Below are positions 25,279 to 32,686 of a DNA stretch of 64,000 bases, piece by piece. The position numbers were made by a program, and so were the translations under genes. Position 1 is the first letter of the stretch. Every line of letters begins with the position of its first letter. Source of the DNA: JAWVFM01 sp963823245 (GTDB lineage Bacteria > Actinomycetota > Thermoleophilia > Solirubrobacterales > 70-9); assembly GCA_963823245.1 (NCBI GenBank), contig CAWGKQ010000007.1, forward strand, positions 124,001 to 188,000. Direction: 5' to 3'. A model generated the notes under the pieces. That model did not search any database. It was not told the DNA's origin and saw nothing but the letters and a program-made list of their open reading frames with translations.

Positions 25279-26862
25279 GTGAGCACAGGGGTCGGAGCCT
25301 CGAGCGATCGCTTGGCCCCCGGGACTGCCATGGCGCTGATCGCGATGGGCCTGGGCGTCATCGTCATCGCCAACGACTTCACGGCGCTCAACGTCGCACT
25401 TCCCTCGATCGAGCACGACTTCAACGTCGACGTCGGGACCGTCCAGTGGGTCATCAACGCCTACGCCCTCACCTTCGGGATGGCGATCGTCGCCGGTGGG
25501 CGCCTGGCCGACATGTTCGGGCGGCGGAAGGTGTTCTTCATCGGCGCCGCGTTCTTCGCCGGCTTCTCCCTCTTGGGGGGGATCTCGCAGGACTCGTTCT
25601 TCCTCATCGCGATGCGGGTCGGGATGGGCATCGGCGGCGCCCTCATGTGGCCCGCGATCCTCGGTATGACCTACGCGGCCCTCCCGGAGTCGAAGGCCGG
25701 CCTCGCCGGCGGCCTCATCCTCGGCGCGGCGGGAATCGGCAACGCCCTCGGACCACTGATCGGCGGCGTCCTCACCGACGAGCTCTCGTGGCGGTGGATC
25801 TTCTTCCTCAACGTGCCGATCGCGGCCTTCGCCGTTCTCGTGACCTGGCTCAAGGTCCACCAGCCGAAGCTGGAGAACACGGGCGAGAAGATCGACTACC
25901 CGGGCATTGCGAGCCTCGCCACGGGCCTGCTCCTCTTCCTCGTCGCCTTCGACCAGGCCGCCGACTGGGGGTTCGGCGACCCGCGCGTGATCGCCATGCT
26001 CGTCGTCGCGGTTCTGCTCGTGGTCGCGTTCTGCTTCATCGAGCCGCGTAAGGGCAAGAACGCCCTGGTGCCGATCGACGTCCTCCGCAACACGGAGTTC
26101 AGATCCGCCTGCCTCGCCGTGTTGCTGATGTCGGCCGTGTTCTTCTCGACGGTGCTCTACGCGCCGCAGTTCATGGAGAAGATCCTCGGCTGGTCGGCCC
26201 TCAAGGCCGGCGTTGGCATGGCACCGATGCTGGCGACGTTCGCGCTCGTCTCGTTCATCGCCGGCCCCGCGTACAACCGGCTCGGACCAAAGCTGTCCGT
26301 CGGGATCGGCGCCGTGGGCCTCACGGTCGGCGCCATCCTCCTGTCGCTGATCGGGGCCGACTCCGGCTACGGGGGCATGATCGCCGGGCTCACCGCGATC
26401 GGGATCGGCGCCGGCTTCTTCTACGCGTCGGTCACCACCGCGGGCGTGACCGCGCTCGACCCCTCGCGCTCGAGCCTCGCGGGAGGGCTCATCTACATGT
26501 TCCAGATCGCGGGCGGGGCGATCGGCCTCGGGATCACGACGACGATCTTCACGTTGAGCTCCGAGAACAAGCTCGATAGCAAAATCGCCGCGGCCGGCCT
26601 CCACGCCTCCGATCAACAGGTTTCGGTGATGCACGGCGTCCTGGCGGGCACGGATTCGGGTACAGCGGCTTTTCACAAGCTGCCGGCCGCGGCGCAAACG
26701 CAGGTGCACGGCTTCGTCAGCGACTCTTTCGTCCACGGCATCCAGTCCGGGTTCCGCTTCGTCTCGATCGCTGCGATCCTCGGCCTCCTGGTCACGATCT
26801 TCTTCGTCGGTGGGCGCCTCTTGCCAGGTCGCAGGCATGTCGCCGAGGGGGTCGCGGGATAG
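25279..26862 (+). CDS. MFS transporter, DHA2 (EmrB/QacA) family
   Basis: The 527-aa protein has 14 predicted membrane helices and the MFS motifs: NDFTALNVALPSIEHDF in helix 1 (motif D1), GRLADMFGRRKVF (motif A) and GLILGAAGIGNALGPLIGG (motif C of antiporters). It exports drugs or metabolites in exchange for protons. An unusual loop near residue 440-480 precedes the last helix. The start is GTG at 25279. The next gene, a hydrolase, starts right after its stop, so the pump may export the hydrolase product or substrate. Confidence 0.9.
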   Translation: MSTGVGASSDRLAPGTAMALIAMGLGVIVIANDFTALNVALPSIEHDFNVDVGTVQWVINAYALTFGMAIVAGGRLADMFGRRKVFFIGAAFFAGFSLLGGISQDSFFLIAMRVGMGIGGALMWPAILGMTYAALPESKAGLAGGLILGAAGIGNALGPLIGGVLTDELSWRWIFFLNVPIAAFAVLVTWLKVHQPKLENTGEKIDYPGIASLATGLLLFLVAFDQAADWGFGDPRVIAMLVVAVLLVVAFCFIEPRKGKNALVPIDVLRNTEFRSACLAVLLMSAVFFSTVLYAPQFMEKILGWSALKAGVGMAPMLATFALVSFIAGPAYNRLGPKLSVGIGAVGLTVGAILLSLIGADSGYGGMIAGLTAIGIGAGFFYASVTTAGVTALDPSRSSLAGGLIYMFQIAGGAIGLGITTTIFTLSSENKLDSKIAAAGLHASDQQVSVMHGVLAGTDSGTAAFHKLPAAAQTQVHGFVSDSFVHGIQSGFRFVSIAAILGLLVTIFFVGGRLLPGRRHVAEGVAG

Positions 26863-27765
26863 ATGGCGGACGCACGATGGACGCCGGCGATGCCCGAGCT
26901 CGACGGCGCCACGCACCACCGGGTCGAGACGGGCGAGGTTGCCCTCCATGTCGCCGAGCTGGGCCCGGCCGACGCACCGCCGCTGCTGCTCGTGCACGGC
27001 TGGCCGCAGAACTGGTGGTGCTGGCACCGGGTCGCGCCACTGCTCGCCGCCGATTATCGGCTGCTCATGCCCGACCTGCGCGGCCACGGCTGGTCCGACG
27101 CCCCTCCGAGCGGCTACGAGAAGGAACGCCTCGCGCGCGACCTCGTCGGGGTGCTCGACGCGCTCGGGATCGAGCGAGCCGGCTACATCGGTCACGACTG
27201 GGGCGCCTTCTGCGGCTTCCTCGCATGCTTCGCGGCTCCCGAGCGCTGGAGCGCCTTCCTGGGGCTGTCCATACCGCATCCGTGGCCCTCGCGCCACGAC
27301 CGGCTGAGCCCGTGGCGCGCCGCCGGGTTCCTCTACCAGATCCCGCTCAGCCTCTTCGGCGCCGCGATGGCGAAGCGCCGCCTGACGACGCGGATGCTCA
27401 AGGCGGCCTCGGCCGGAGACCCGTTCGACGAGCGGGACATCGCCGTCTACGAGTCGACGATGGGCTCCGAGCGCGGGGGCGACACGACGGTCGCGATGTA
27501 CCGCTCGTTCGTGCTGCGGGAATTGCTGCCGATCATCCGCGGGCGCTACAAGGACGCCCGCATGGAGATGCCAGCGCGGCTCCTGGTCGGCGACGGAGAC
27601 CTGATCGCGCGCGGCGCCGACCTGCGTGGCCACGAGGCGAACGCTCCACGGCTCGAGGTCGAGCGGGTGCCGGGCGCGCGCCACTTCCTGCCCGAGGAGC
27701 GGCCGGAGCTCATCGCCGAGCGCGCCCGCGAGCTCTTCGGCGCCGTCGCGGTCGCGGCTCCCTAA
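26863..27765 (+). CDS. Alpha/beta hydrolase, epoxide hydrolase-like
   Basis: The 300-aa protein has the epoxide-hydrolase type oxyanion motif HGWPQNWWCW, an Asp nucleophile in GHDWGAF, an acid residue near GDGDLI and the His in GARHFLPEE. An Asp nucleophile with HGWP points to epoxide hydrolase or haloalkane dehalogenase rather than esterase. Lid tyrosines for epoxide opening are not certain (AVYESTM). Its ATG directly follows the MFS stop, so the pair is an operon. Confidence 0.87.
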   Translation: MADARWTPAMPELDGATHHRVETGEVALHVAELGPADAPPLLLVHGWPQNWWCWHRVAPLLAADYRLLMPDLRGHGWSDAPPSGYEKERLARDLVGVLDALGIERAGYIGHDWGAFCGFLACFAAPERWSAFLGLSIPHPWPSRHDRLSPWRAAGFLYQIPLSLFGAAMAKRRLTTRMLKAASAGDPFDERDIAVYESTMGSERGGDTTVAMYRSFVLRELLPIIRGRYKDARMEMPARLLVGDGDLIARGADLRGHEANAPRLEVERVPGARHFLPEERPELIAERARELFGAVAVAAP

Positions 27766-27769
27766 CGCC

Positions 27770-28486
27770 TCAACGCGAGGTCCGCCCCGCACCCCGTACA
27801 GCCGGGGCGTGGCCGCCCGAGGGTGAGCGCCCGAGGTTGCCGACGATCAGTGAGACGACGCTGACGAGGTAGATCTGGCCGATCAAGGCCTCGATGATCG
27901 CGATTGAGCGGCCGACGTGCAGCGCCGCCGTGAGGTCTCCGTAGCCCACCGTCGTGAGGGTGGCGTAGCTGAAGTAGAGGTAGTCCGCGGTGGTCCCGTG
28001 GATGCCGTGCTGGAAGAAGGGATCGGAGGTTTCCGCCGCGATGATCCCGAAGAGGAAGTTGAAGACGAGGCCGATCAGCAGGTAGATGCTGAGCACGCCG
28101 ATGATCGTCCGCACCGTGACCCGGCTGCGGGCGCGCATGTCGACGATGATCCCGACCAGGATGGCGATCGGCGCGAAGGCGATCAGCAGCAGGTTGATCA
28201 GCCGCGCCTCGGACTCGCCGAGGGAGCCGAAGCCGACCACCGCCACGGCCGAGACCGCGATGGTCGCCGCGATCAACCCGAGGAGCAGCCGGTCGAGGAT
28301 CCCGTGAATTCGGCCGACGTTGAGCGCGAGGGCGAGCGTCCCGCCCTGGAGCACCACGGTCACGAGGCGGGCCCAGTCGGTGTCCGGCGCAGCGAGCTGG
28401 AACGCGATCGTCAGCAGGATCAGGACCAGGATCGCCGTGTAGCGCGCGGTGTCCGCGCGCCGGAAGGCCGGGTAGATCGTCGGCAT
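27770..28486 (-). CDS. Two-TM-pore potassium channel protein
   Basis: The 238-aa membrane protein ends with a pore domain: an outer helix, the pore loop and the K+ selectivity filter TLTTVGYGDL, and an inner helix (IEALIGQIYLVSVVSLIV). Four more hydrophobic segments precede it, giving about six, but no charged S4 voltage sensor is seen. It should pass K+ across the cell membrane. The ATG at 28486 is preferred; a TTG at 28561 would add 25 basic residues. No regulatory RCK domain is attached. It is convergent with the hydrolase gene. Confidence 0.87.
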   Translation of the reverse strand: MPTIYPAFRRADTARYTAILVLILLTIAFQLAAPDTDWARLVTVVLQGGTLALALNVGRIHGILDRLLLGLIAATIAVSAVAVVGFGSLGESEARLINLLLIAFAPIAILVGIIVDMRARSRVTVRTIIGVLSIYLLIGLVFNFLFGIIAAETSDPFFQHGIHGTTADYLYFSYATLTTVGYGDLTAALHVGRSIAIIEALIGQIYLVSVVSLIVGNLGRSPSGGHAPAVRGAGRTSR

Positions 28487-28572
28487 CGCCCCGAGGACTT
28501 CGCCTGCCGTCCCGGCGACCCTTTCGCTGCGACGGAGCGCCCGGGCCGCCGGTAGGGTCAAGAACGGGGACC

Positions 28573-28780
28573 ATGGGTGGAGAGGTGATCACCGCGATCT
28601 CGCTGCCGCTGGTGCACGGCAGCGACACGCTGAAGGCGATCACGATCCCGATCTTCACGGGCGTGATCGGCTACATCATCAACTGGACCGGGGTGTGGAT
28701 GCTGTTCCACCCGATCCGGTTCGTGGGCGTGGAGGTGCCCGGCCTGGCCCCAATGGCGCGGCTGCTCCCGCGCCGGCTGC
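28573..28780 (+). pseudogene. DUF445 family protein, N-terminal fragment
   Basis: From ATG 28573 the frame encodes GSDTLKAITIPIFTGVIG and INWTGVWMLFHPIRFVGVEV, a membrane helix and the conserved start of DUF445 proteins (normally some 400 aa). After GLAPMARLLPRR the homology stops and the frame runs into unrelated sequence. The next bases code, in another frame, for the end of a different protein. The piece is thus the head of a truncated gene, made by a deletion or a faulty join. Confidence 0.65.
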
Positions 28781-29095
28781 CGCTACACCGATCGCGTCCC
28801 CGCCTACCTCAACAACCTCTATCGGCTGGGCCTCATCTGGTTCTCGCGCGAGCCGGTCCGCGACCGCCTCCGCTACCAGGTCGTCGAAGCGCAGCCAGAC
28901 GTTCTCGCGGCCCTGCGCAAGGGCGGGCGCACAGCGAGGACGGTGCGCAGGAGCATCGTGCTGACCCCGTTCGGCAAGGACTTCTGCAAGACCTGCCTGC
29001 CCGTCGACACCGCGGAGTTCGAGGCCCTCGGACCCGAGGCGGGCGAGAACGAAAACGGCTCCCCCGGCAGAGCCGAGGGAGCCGTCGCTCCTTAG
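28781..29095 (+). pseudogene. Abi-alpha/DUF4393-like protein, C-terminal fragment
   Basis: In the frame starting at 28781 the sequence reads RYTDRVPAYLNNLYRLGLIW, then VRDRLRYQVVEAQPDVLAAL and SIVLTPFGKDFCKTCLPVD, and ends with TAG at 29093. The 'LNNL-RLGLI' and 'TPFGKDFC' blocks are typical of the C-terminal part of Abi-alpha (DUF4393) proteins. There is no start of its own; it abuts the DUF445 fragment out of frame. The product would not be made as such. Confidence 0.6.
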
Positions 29096-29115
29096 CTACG
29101 AGATCTCTGACGTAG

Positions 29116-29310
29116 CTACGAAGTCTGACGCTCCAGGTCGGCGACTTCCTCGGCCTTCTGATCGGCCTTCTCCTCGCTCCGCTGGAGCTCGTCCTTCTTC
29201 TCGCCCTTGCGCTCCTCGTCGATGCCCTCACGGCGCGTCGAGGAGTCACCCGTCACGTCGCCGACGACTTGCTTCGCCTTGCCCGTGACCTTGTCGGTGA
29301 GTGAACCCAT
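29116..29310 (-). CDS. CsbD family stress protein
   Basis: The 64-aa hydrophilic protein begins MGSLTDKVTGKAKQVVGDVTG, the CsbD signature, and is largely helical and charged. CsbD proteins are induced by general stress sigma factors; molecular function is unknown. AAGGAGG lies before the ATG. The upstream region has a GTTT-N15-GGCTAT pair (positions 29346-29370, minus strand), close to the SigB/SigF promoter pattern, which fits the known control of csbD in Bacillus. Confidence 0.88.
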   Translation of the reverse strand: MGSLTDKVTGKAKQVVGDVTGDSSTRREGIDEERKGEKKDELQRSEEKADQKAEEVADLERQTS

Positions 29311-29345
29311 TGATTTCCTCCTTAGGGATGTTGCTGGTACTTGAG

Positions 29346-29370
29346 ATAGCCGTTGACTCGCGAGTCAAAC
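29346..29370 (-). promoter_or_regulatory. Candidate SigF-type promoter with internal palindrome, upstream of csbD
   Basis: On the minus strand GTTT (29370-29367) and GGCTAT (29351-29346) are 15 bases apart, one mismatch from GGGTAT. Between and overlapping them is a perfect 16-bp palindrome, TTGACTCGCGAGTCAA (29353-29368), the size of a TetR-type operator. It lies between divergent csbD and rlmN and could affect both. Confidence 0.5.
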
Positions 29371-29396
29371 GTTGTGTCCGCTGCCACACTCTCTGC

Positions 29397-30392
29397 GTGG
29401 ACCTCGAGCTCCTCGACAGCTATCTCTCCGCCCGGGGAGAGCCGGCCTTCCGCGGCGCGCAGGTCTGGGAGTGGACGGCTCGCGGCGCTCGCTCGTACGA
29501 CGAGATGACGAACCTGCCCGCGGGCCTCCGCTCCGAGCTCGAGGGCGAGGTGCCGCTCTCGAGTCTGACGATGGAGCGCGAGCAGCATTCTCGCGACGGC
29601 ACGCGAAAGGCCCTCTTTGCCACCGCCGACGGCAGACCCGTCGAGGCCGTGCTGATGAGCTACCGCGACGGCCGGCGCTCGCTCTGCGTCTCGAGCCAGT
29701 CGGGCTGCCCGCTCACCTGCGCCTTCTGCGCCACCGGCGCGATGCGCTTCGGCCGCAACCTGACCGCGTCGGAGATCCTCGATCAGGCGCTTCACTTCAG
29801 GCGCTCGGGCGCGGTCAACCACCTGGTCTTCATGGGGATGGGGGAGCCCTTGATGAACGTGGACGCGGTCCTGGGGGCCTGCGAGCGCCTTCCGGACGTC
29901 GGGATCGCCACCTCGCGCACGACGGTTTCCACGGTGGGGTGGATCCCCGGCATCGAGCGCCTTGCTGCTGAGGGCCCCCCGGTGCGTCTGGCGCTCTCGC
30001 TCCACGCGGCGGAGGAGGGGCTTCGCTCAGAGCTGATGCCCGTGAACGACCGCTACCCGCTGGCCGACGTCGTCGAGGCGTGCCTGGCGTGGCGCGCGGC
30101 CCGGCGTCGGCGTGTCTTCGTCGAGTACGTGATGCTCGCCGGCGTCAACGACCGCTACGAGCAGGCCGTCGCCCTCGCGGACGCGCTCACGCCGCAGGAC
30201 GCCTTCAAGGTCAACCTGATCCCCTACAACCCCACCGGGACGGGCTTCGAGGGCTCGACCCGCGAGGCGATCGACGCTTTCTGCGCGACCCTCCGGGCGC
30301 GCGGCGTTCCGGCGACGATCCGCCTCACCCGTGGCCGCGACATCGCGGCCGCCTGCGGCCAGCTGGCAGGTGTTGCCGGTGAGGGGCTTTAG
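29397..30392 (+). CDS. rlmN: 23S rRNA (adenine-C2)-methyltransferase RlmN-like radical SAM enzyme
   Basis: The 331-aa protein is a Cfr/RlmN radical-SAM methylase. It has the 4Fe-4S motif CPLTCAFCATG, the preceding SQSG, GMGEPLMN, and a C-terminal cysteine region (DAFCATLRARGVPATIRLTRG, then ACGQLAG) that holds the methyl-carrier Cys. RlmN methylates A2503 of 23S rRNA and A37 of tRNAs. The length is a little below the usual 350. GTG at 29397 is chosen since the first helix (DLELLDSYLSARGEPAFRG) starts there. It is divergent from csbD. Confidence 0.88.
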   Translation: MDLELLDSYLSARGEPAFRGAQVWEWTARGARSYDEMTNLPAGLRSELEGEVPLSSLTMEREQHSRDGTRKALFATADGRPVEAVLMSYRDGRRSLCVSSQSGCPLTCAFCATGAMRFGRNLTASEILDQALHFRRSGAVNHLVFMGMGEPLMNVDAVLGACERLPDVGIATSRTTVSTVGWIPGIERLAAEGPPVRLALSLHAAEEGLRSELMPVNDRYPLADVVEACLAWRAARRRRVFVEYVMLAGVNDRYEQAVALADALTPQDAFKVNLIPYNPTGTGFEGSTREAIDAFCATLRARGVPATIRLTRGRDIAAACGQLAGVAGEGL

Positions 30393-30411
30393 CCCCGAAA
30401 GCAGCGTGTGA

Positions 30412-30428
30412 GGGCGCCGTAGGCGCCC
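30412..30428. terminator. Hairpin between convergent rlmN and DUF4235 genes
   Basis: GGGCGCC and GGCGCCC pair perfectly with a 3-base loop. It lies 20 bases after the rlmN stop and before the end of the minus-strand gene, so it may serve both. A weaker GGGGC/GCCCC hairpin overlaps the rlmN stop. Confidence 0.45.
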
Positions 30429-30475
30429 GCAAGTTGTGTCGCCACCCGCGCGCCTTTGAGCGCGGACCGCACCTC

Positions 30476-30757
30476 CTAGGCGGTCTCGGTTTCGGGCTTC
30501 TCGCCGGGCCACGAGCCGGTTGCGCGCTCGAAGCCGCGGCGGGAGGCGTGGTCGATCAAGCCCTTGGTCACGCGGAAGGCGGCGCCCTCGATCGCGAGAG
30601 CCGCGGCGAGCTTGCCAAGAGAAACGTCACGCTGATCGGGCTCGGGCGCGTCCGAGTCGTCCACGAGCGACCACGCGGCATCAAAGAGCTTTTTCGCCAC
30701 GAAGCCGGCCACCAGACCAGCGCCGACGCTCACCGGCACGAACAACAATCGCGACAT
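30476..30757 (-). CDS. DUF4235 small membrane protein
   Basis: The 93-aa protein has an N-terminal glycine-rich segment (SVGAGLVAGFVAKKLFDAAW) and a second helix (LAAALAIEGAAFRVTKGLID), the pattern of DUF4235, an actinobacterial envelope protein of unknown role. Just 9 bases before the ATG is GGGTAG, which resembles a stress -10 element, but no matching -35 is seen. Confidence 0.8.
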   Translation of the reverse strand: MSRLLFVPVSVGAGLVAGFVAKKLFDAAWSLVDDSDAPEPDQRDVSLGKLAAALAIEGAAFRVTKGLIDHASRRGFERATGSWPGEKPETETA

Positions 30758-30808
30758 GACGGGCGACTACCCGCTGCGCGCGGGTCGCTCACCTCTGCCG
30801 CGGGAGCG

Positions 30809-31177
30809 TCAGCCTGGATCGACGACCGCGGCGACGGCTTCGTCGCGCGTCGCGAAGACCGGGATCGTGCGGTCGACCGCGGTCAGCGTCAGAAGCTTTC
30901 GCACCGGCCCCTCGTCGGCGACGAACGCCACGTTCGCCTCGCCGTTCTGAAGCGGCTTCGCCCCGCGGAGCAGGGCCGCGAGCCCCACCGAGTCGATGAA
31001 GTCGCAGTTGAGCAGGTCGACGACGAGGGGCCGGTCCGGGTCGGCGGCGCCGGCGGCGAGCTTCTTCTCGAGGGCTGGAGCCGTCTCGATGTCGAGGGTC
31101 CCATTGAGGGCGACGACGCGCAGGACCTCGGTGACCTCCTCCTGAACCTCCAGCTCCCGCGCCCCGCTGCTCGCCAT
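30809..31177 (-). CDS. STAS-domain anti-anti-sigma factor (RsbV-like)
   Basis: The 122-aa protein is a STAS domain: ALNGTLDIETAPALEKKL, strand LVVDLLNCDFIDSVGLAALL with the phosphorylatable Ser in FIDSVGL, and a C-terminal VFATRDEAVAAV helix. Such proteins bind an RsbW-type kinase when dephosphorylated and so release a sigma factor. The ATG at 31177 lies 7 bases after the stop of the cyclophilin gene on the same strand. A second STAS gene and the kinase lie at 38037 and 42124. Confidence 0.85.
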   Translation of the reverse strand: MASSGARELEVQEEVTEVLRVVALNGTLDIETAPALEKKLAAGAADPDRPLVVDLLNCDFIDSVGLAALLRGAKPLQNGEANVAFVADEGPVRKLLTLTAVDRTIPVFATRDEAVAAVVDPG

Positions 31178-31184
31178 CGCCGTT

Positions 31185-31643
31185 CTAGTCGCCGAGCTCG
31201 ACCCGTTCGATCGCCTGGGGCTCACGCGGGCGGTCGCGGTCGTCGGTGGGCGTGCCCTCGATAGCGTCGACGACGTCCATGCCGCCGGCGACCTCGCCGA
31301 AGACCGTGTGCTTTCCGTCGAGCCACGGAGCCTCGCCGGTGGTGACTATGAAGAACTGCGAGCCGTTTGTGTTCGGGCCGGCGTTGGCCATCGCGAGCGC
31401 CCCGCGCACAACTTTGTGATCGTTGAACTCGTCCTCGAACGTGTAGCCGGGGCCACCGGTTCCCGTCCCCTCCGGGCAGCCGCCCTGGACCATGAACCCG
31501 CGGATCACGCGATGGAAGACGAGGCCGTCGTAGAAGCCGTCGCCCGAGAGCTTGCGGAAGTTCTCCACCGTCTTCGGGGCCGCGTCGTCAAAGAGCTCGA
31601 GCTGGATCGCACCAGCCGAGGTATGGAGGGTCGCCTGGGACAC
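31185..31643 (-). CDS. Cyclophilin-type peptidyl-prolyl isomerase
   Basis: The 152-aa protein is a minimal cyclophilin: VFHRVIRGFMVQGG with the catalytic Arg, ALAMANAGPNTNGSQFFI, and the ligand-pocket region LDGKHTVFGEV. It has no signal peptide, so it works in the cytosol. It speeds cis-trans isomerisation of X-Pro bonds. A GTG starts it. The STAS gene follows 7 bases on, so both may be co-transcribed. Confidence 0.93.
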   Translation of the reverse strand: MSQATLHTSAGAIQLELFDDAAPKTVENFRKLSGDGFYDGLVFHRVIRGFMVQGGCPEGTGTGGPGYTFEDEFNDHKVVRGALAMANAGPNTNGSQFFIVTTGEAPWLDGKHTVFGEVAGGMDVVDAIEGTPTDDRDRPREPQAIERVELGD

Positions 31644-31674
31644 GGTCCGTCACTCTACGGGGTACGTTTTCGGC

Positions 31675-32310
31675 GTGGAGGGGAACTCGTCACCGTTGCG
31701 TCCATGGCACCTCCCGATTGCGGTGATCGGGATCGCGGTTCCCATCGTCGGAGCGACCTTGATCGGCGGCCCTCCCGCCGGGCTCGGCGCGTCCTTCCTG
31801 GCTGCCGCGACGATCGTCTACCTGGCGGTTCGGGCATCGCCGCGTGAGGCCATCGAGGTTGCCTCGGCCGAGGGGGATGGGGCCCGCGTGCTGGTCATCG
31901 CGTGCACGGGCGTCGACGAGCCCATCGCCGCCGAGGCCGTCGCCGAAGCCGCCGAGCAGGCTGGAGCATCTTGGCCCTCGGAGGCGGAGGTGCTCGTGGT
32001 CGCGCCCGCGACCGGGAGCCGACTCGGGCACTGGCTCTCCGACCTCGGTCCCGCCCGGCTCAGTGCCCAGGAGCGCCTCGCGGTCTCGATCGCCGCGCTC
32101 GCGGCGGCGGGACTCGATGCCCGCGGACGGGTCGGCGACCCCGACCCGACGGTTGCGACCGAGGACGCGCTGCGGACGTTCCCGGCCGGCCGCCTCGTCT
32201 TCGTCAGCGAGGTCGAGGACGAGCGTGCGCACCGCGCGGCCGAGGACGTGCGGGCCCGCATCAGCATCCCCGTCCGCCACCTGGCCCTCGGCCCGGCACC
32301 GGTGTCCTAG
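31675..32310 (+). CDS. Membrane protein with Usp-like C-terminal domain
   Basis: The 211-aa protein has two close hydrophobic segments (about 12-30 and 32-48), a short cytosolic hinge, and then a Rossmann-type domain starting ARVLVIACTGVDEPIAAEAV. That domain follows universal-stress-protein order (AEVLVVAPATG, a long helix, then FPAGRLVFVSE) but lacks the GxxGxxG ATP loop of UspA. A similar protein is encoded at 59612-60268. The role is unknown, perhaps membrane-tethered stress sensing. The GTG at 31675 starts directly before the first helix. Confidence 0.65.
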   Translation: MEGNSSPLRPWHLPIAVIGIAVPIVGATLIGGPPAGLGASFLAAATIVYLAVRASPREAIEVASAEGDGARVLVIACTGVDEPIAAEAVAEAAEQAGASWPSEAEVLVVAPATGSRLGHWLSDLGPARLSAQERLAVSIAALAAAGLDARGRVGDPDPTVATEDALRTFPAGRLVFVSEVEDERAHRAAEDVRARISIPVRHLALGPAPVS

Positions 32311-32311
32311 G

Positions 32312-32656
32312 TCAGCTCTTCTTCCCCGCGATGGCCCGCTGTAGCTGGCCCTTATTCATCTTCGACCGGCCGTCGATCCCGAGCTGGCGCGCCTCGTTGT
32401 AGAGCTGGTCGCGCGTGCGGCCCTTCTGCCGGTTTGTGCCGGAGCGGCGACCGCCGCGGCGGCCCGAGGAGATGTCCCCGGTGGAGGTTCGCGAGCGCTG
32501 GCGCGATTCGCCTGAGCGAGCACGCTCCTTGTTCACTGTCCTCGCCGCGATTTCCTCGGCGCGGCCTTCCGAGGCGCCCTGCTGCCGCTCGGAGCGCTTG
32601 ACGTGCTCGTACTGCCGGGCGCGCTTCGTGCCCTTCTTGACTCCGCGTGGTGGCAT
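32312..32656 (-). CDS. Basic Rho-N/SAP-like protein ('plasmid stabilisation' type)
   Basis: The 114-aa protein is very basic. Its N-terminal half is MPPRGVKKGTKRARQYEHVK and EEIAARTVNKERARSGE, and its end TRDQLYNEARQLGIDGRSKM, a Rho-N-like helix pair that can bind nucleic acid. Similar proteins are common in actinobacteria and are sometimes called plasmid stabilisation proteins, with no proven function. The ribosome site AAGGAG precedes the ATG. It ends 1 base from the convergent TM-Usp gene. Confidence 0.78.
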   Translation of the reverse strand: MPPRGVKKGTKRARQYEHVKRSERQQGASEGRAEEIAARTVNKERARSGESRQRSRTSTGDISSGRRGGRRSGTNRQKGRTRDQLYNEARQLGIDGRSKMNKGQLQRAIAGKKS

Positions 32657-32686
32657 GGGGGGGTCTCCTTTCTCATCGAGAGCGGT

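Noticed and set aside
24898..27792. 964-codon open frame on the minus strand
   Set aside because: It is antisense to the winged-helix, MFS and hydrolase genes and has an Arg/Asp/Gly/His-rich composition typical of GC-rich shadows.
30766..30771. GGGTAG close to the DUF4235 start, and a similar one before DUF6328 at about 38018
   Set aside because: Attractive repeated GGGTAGTC, but no GTTT-like -35 at 13-16 bases, so not counted as promoters.
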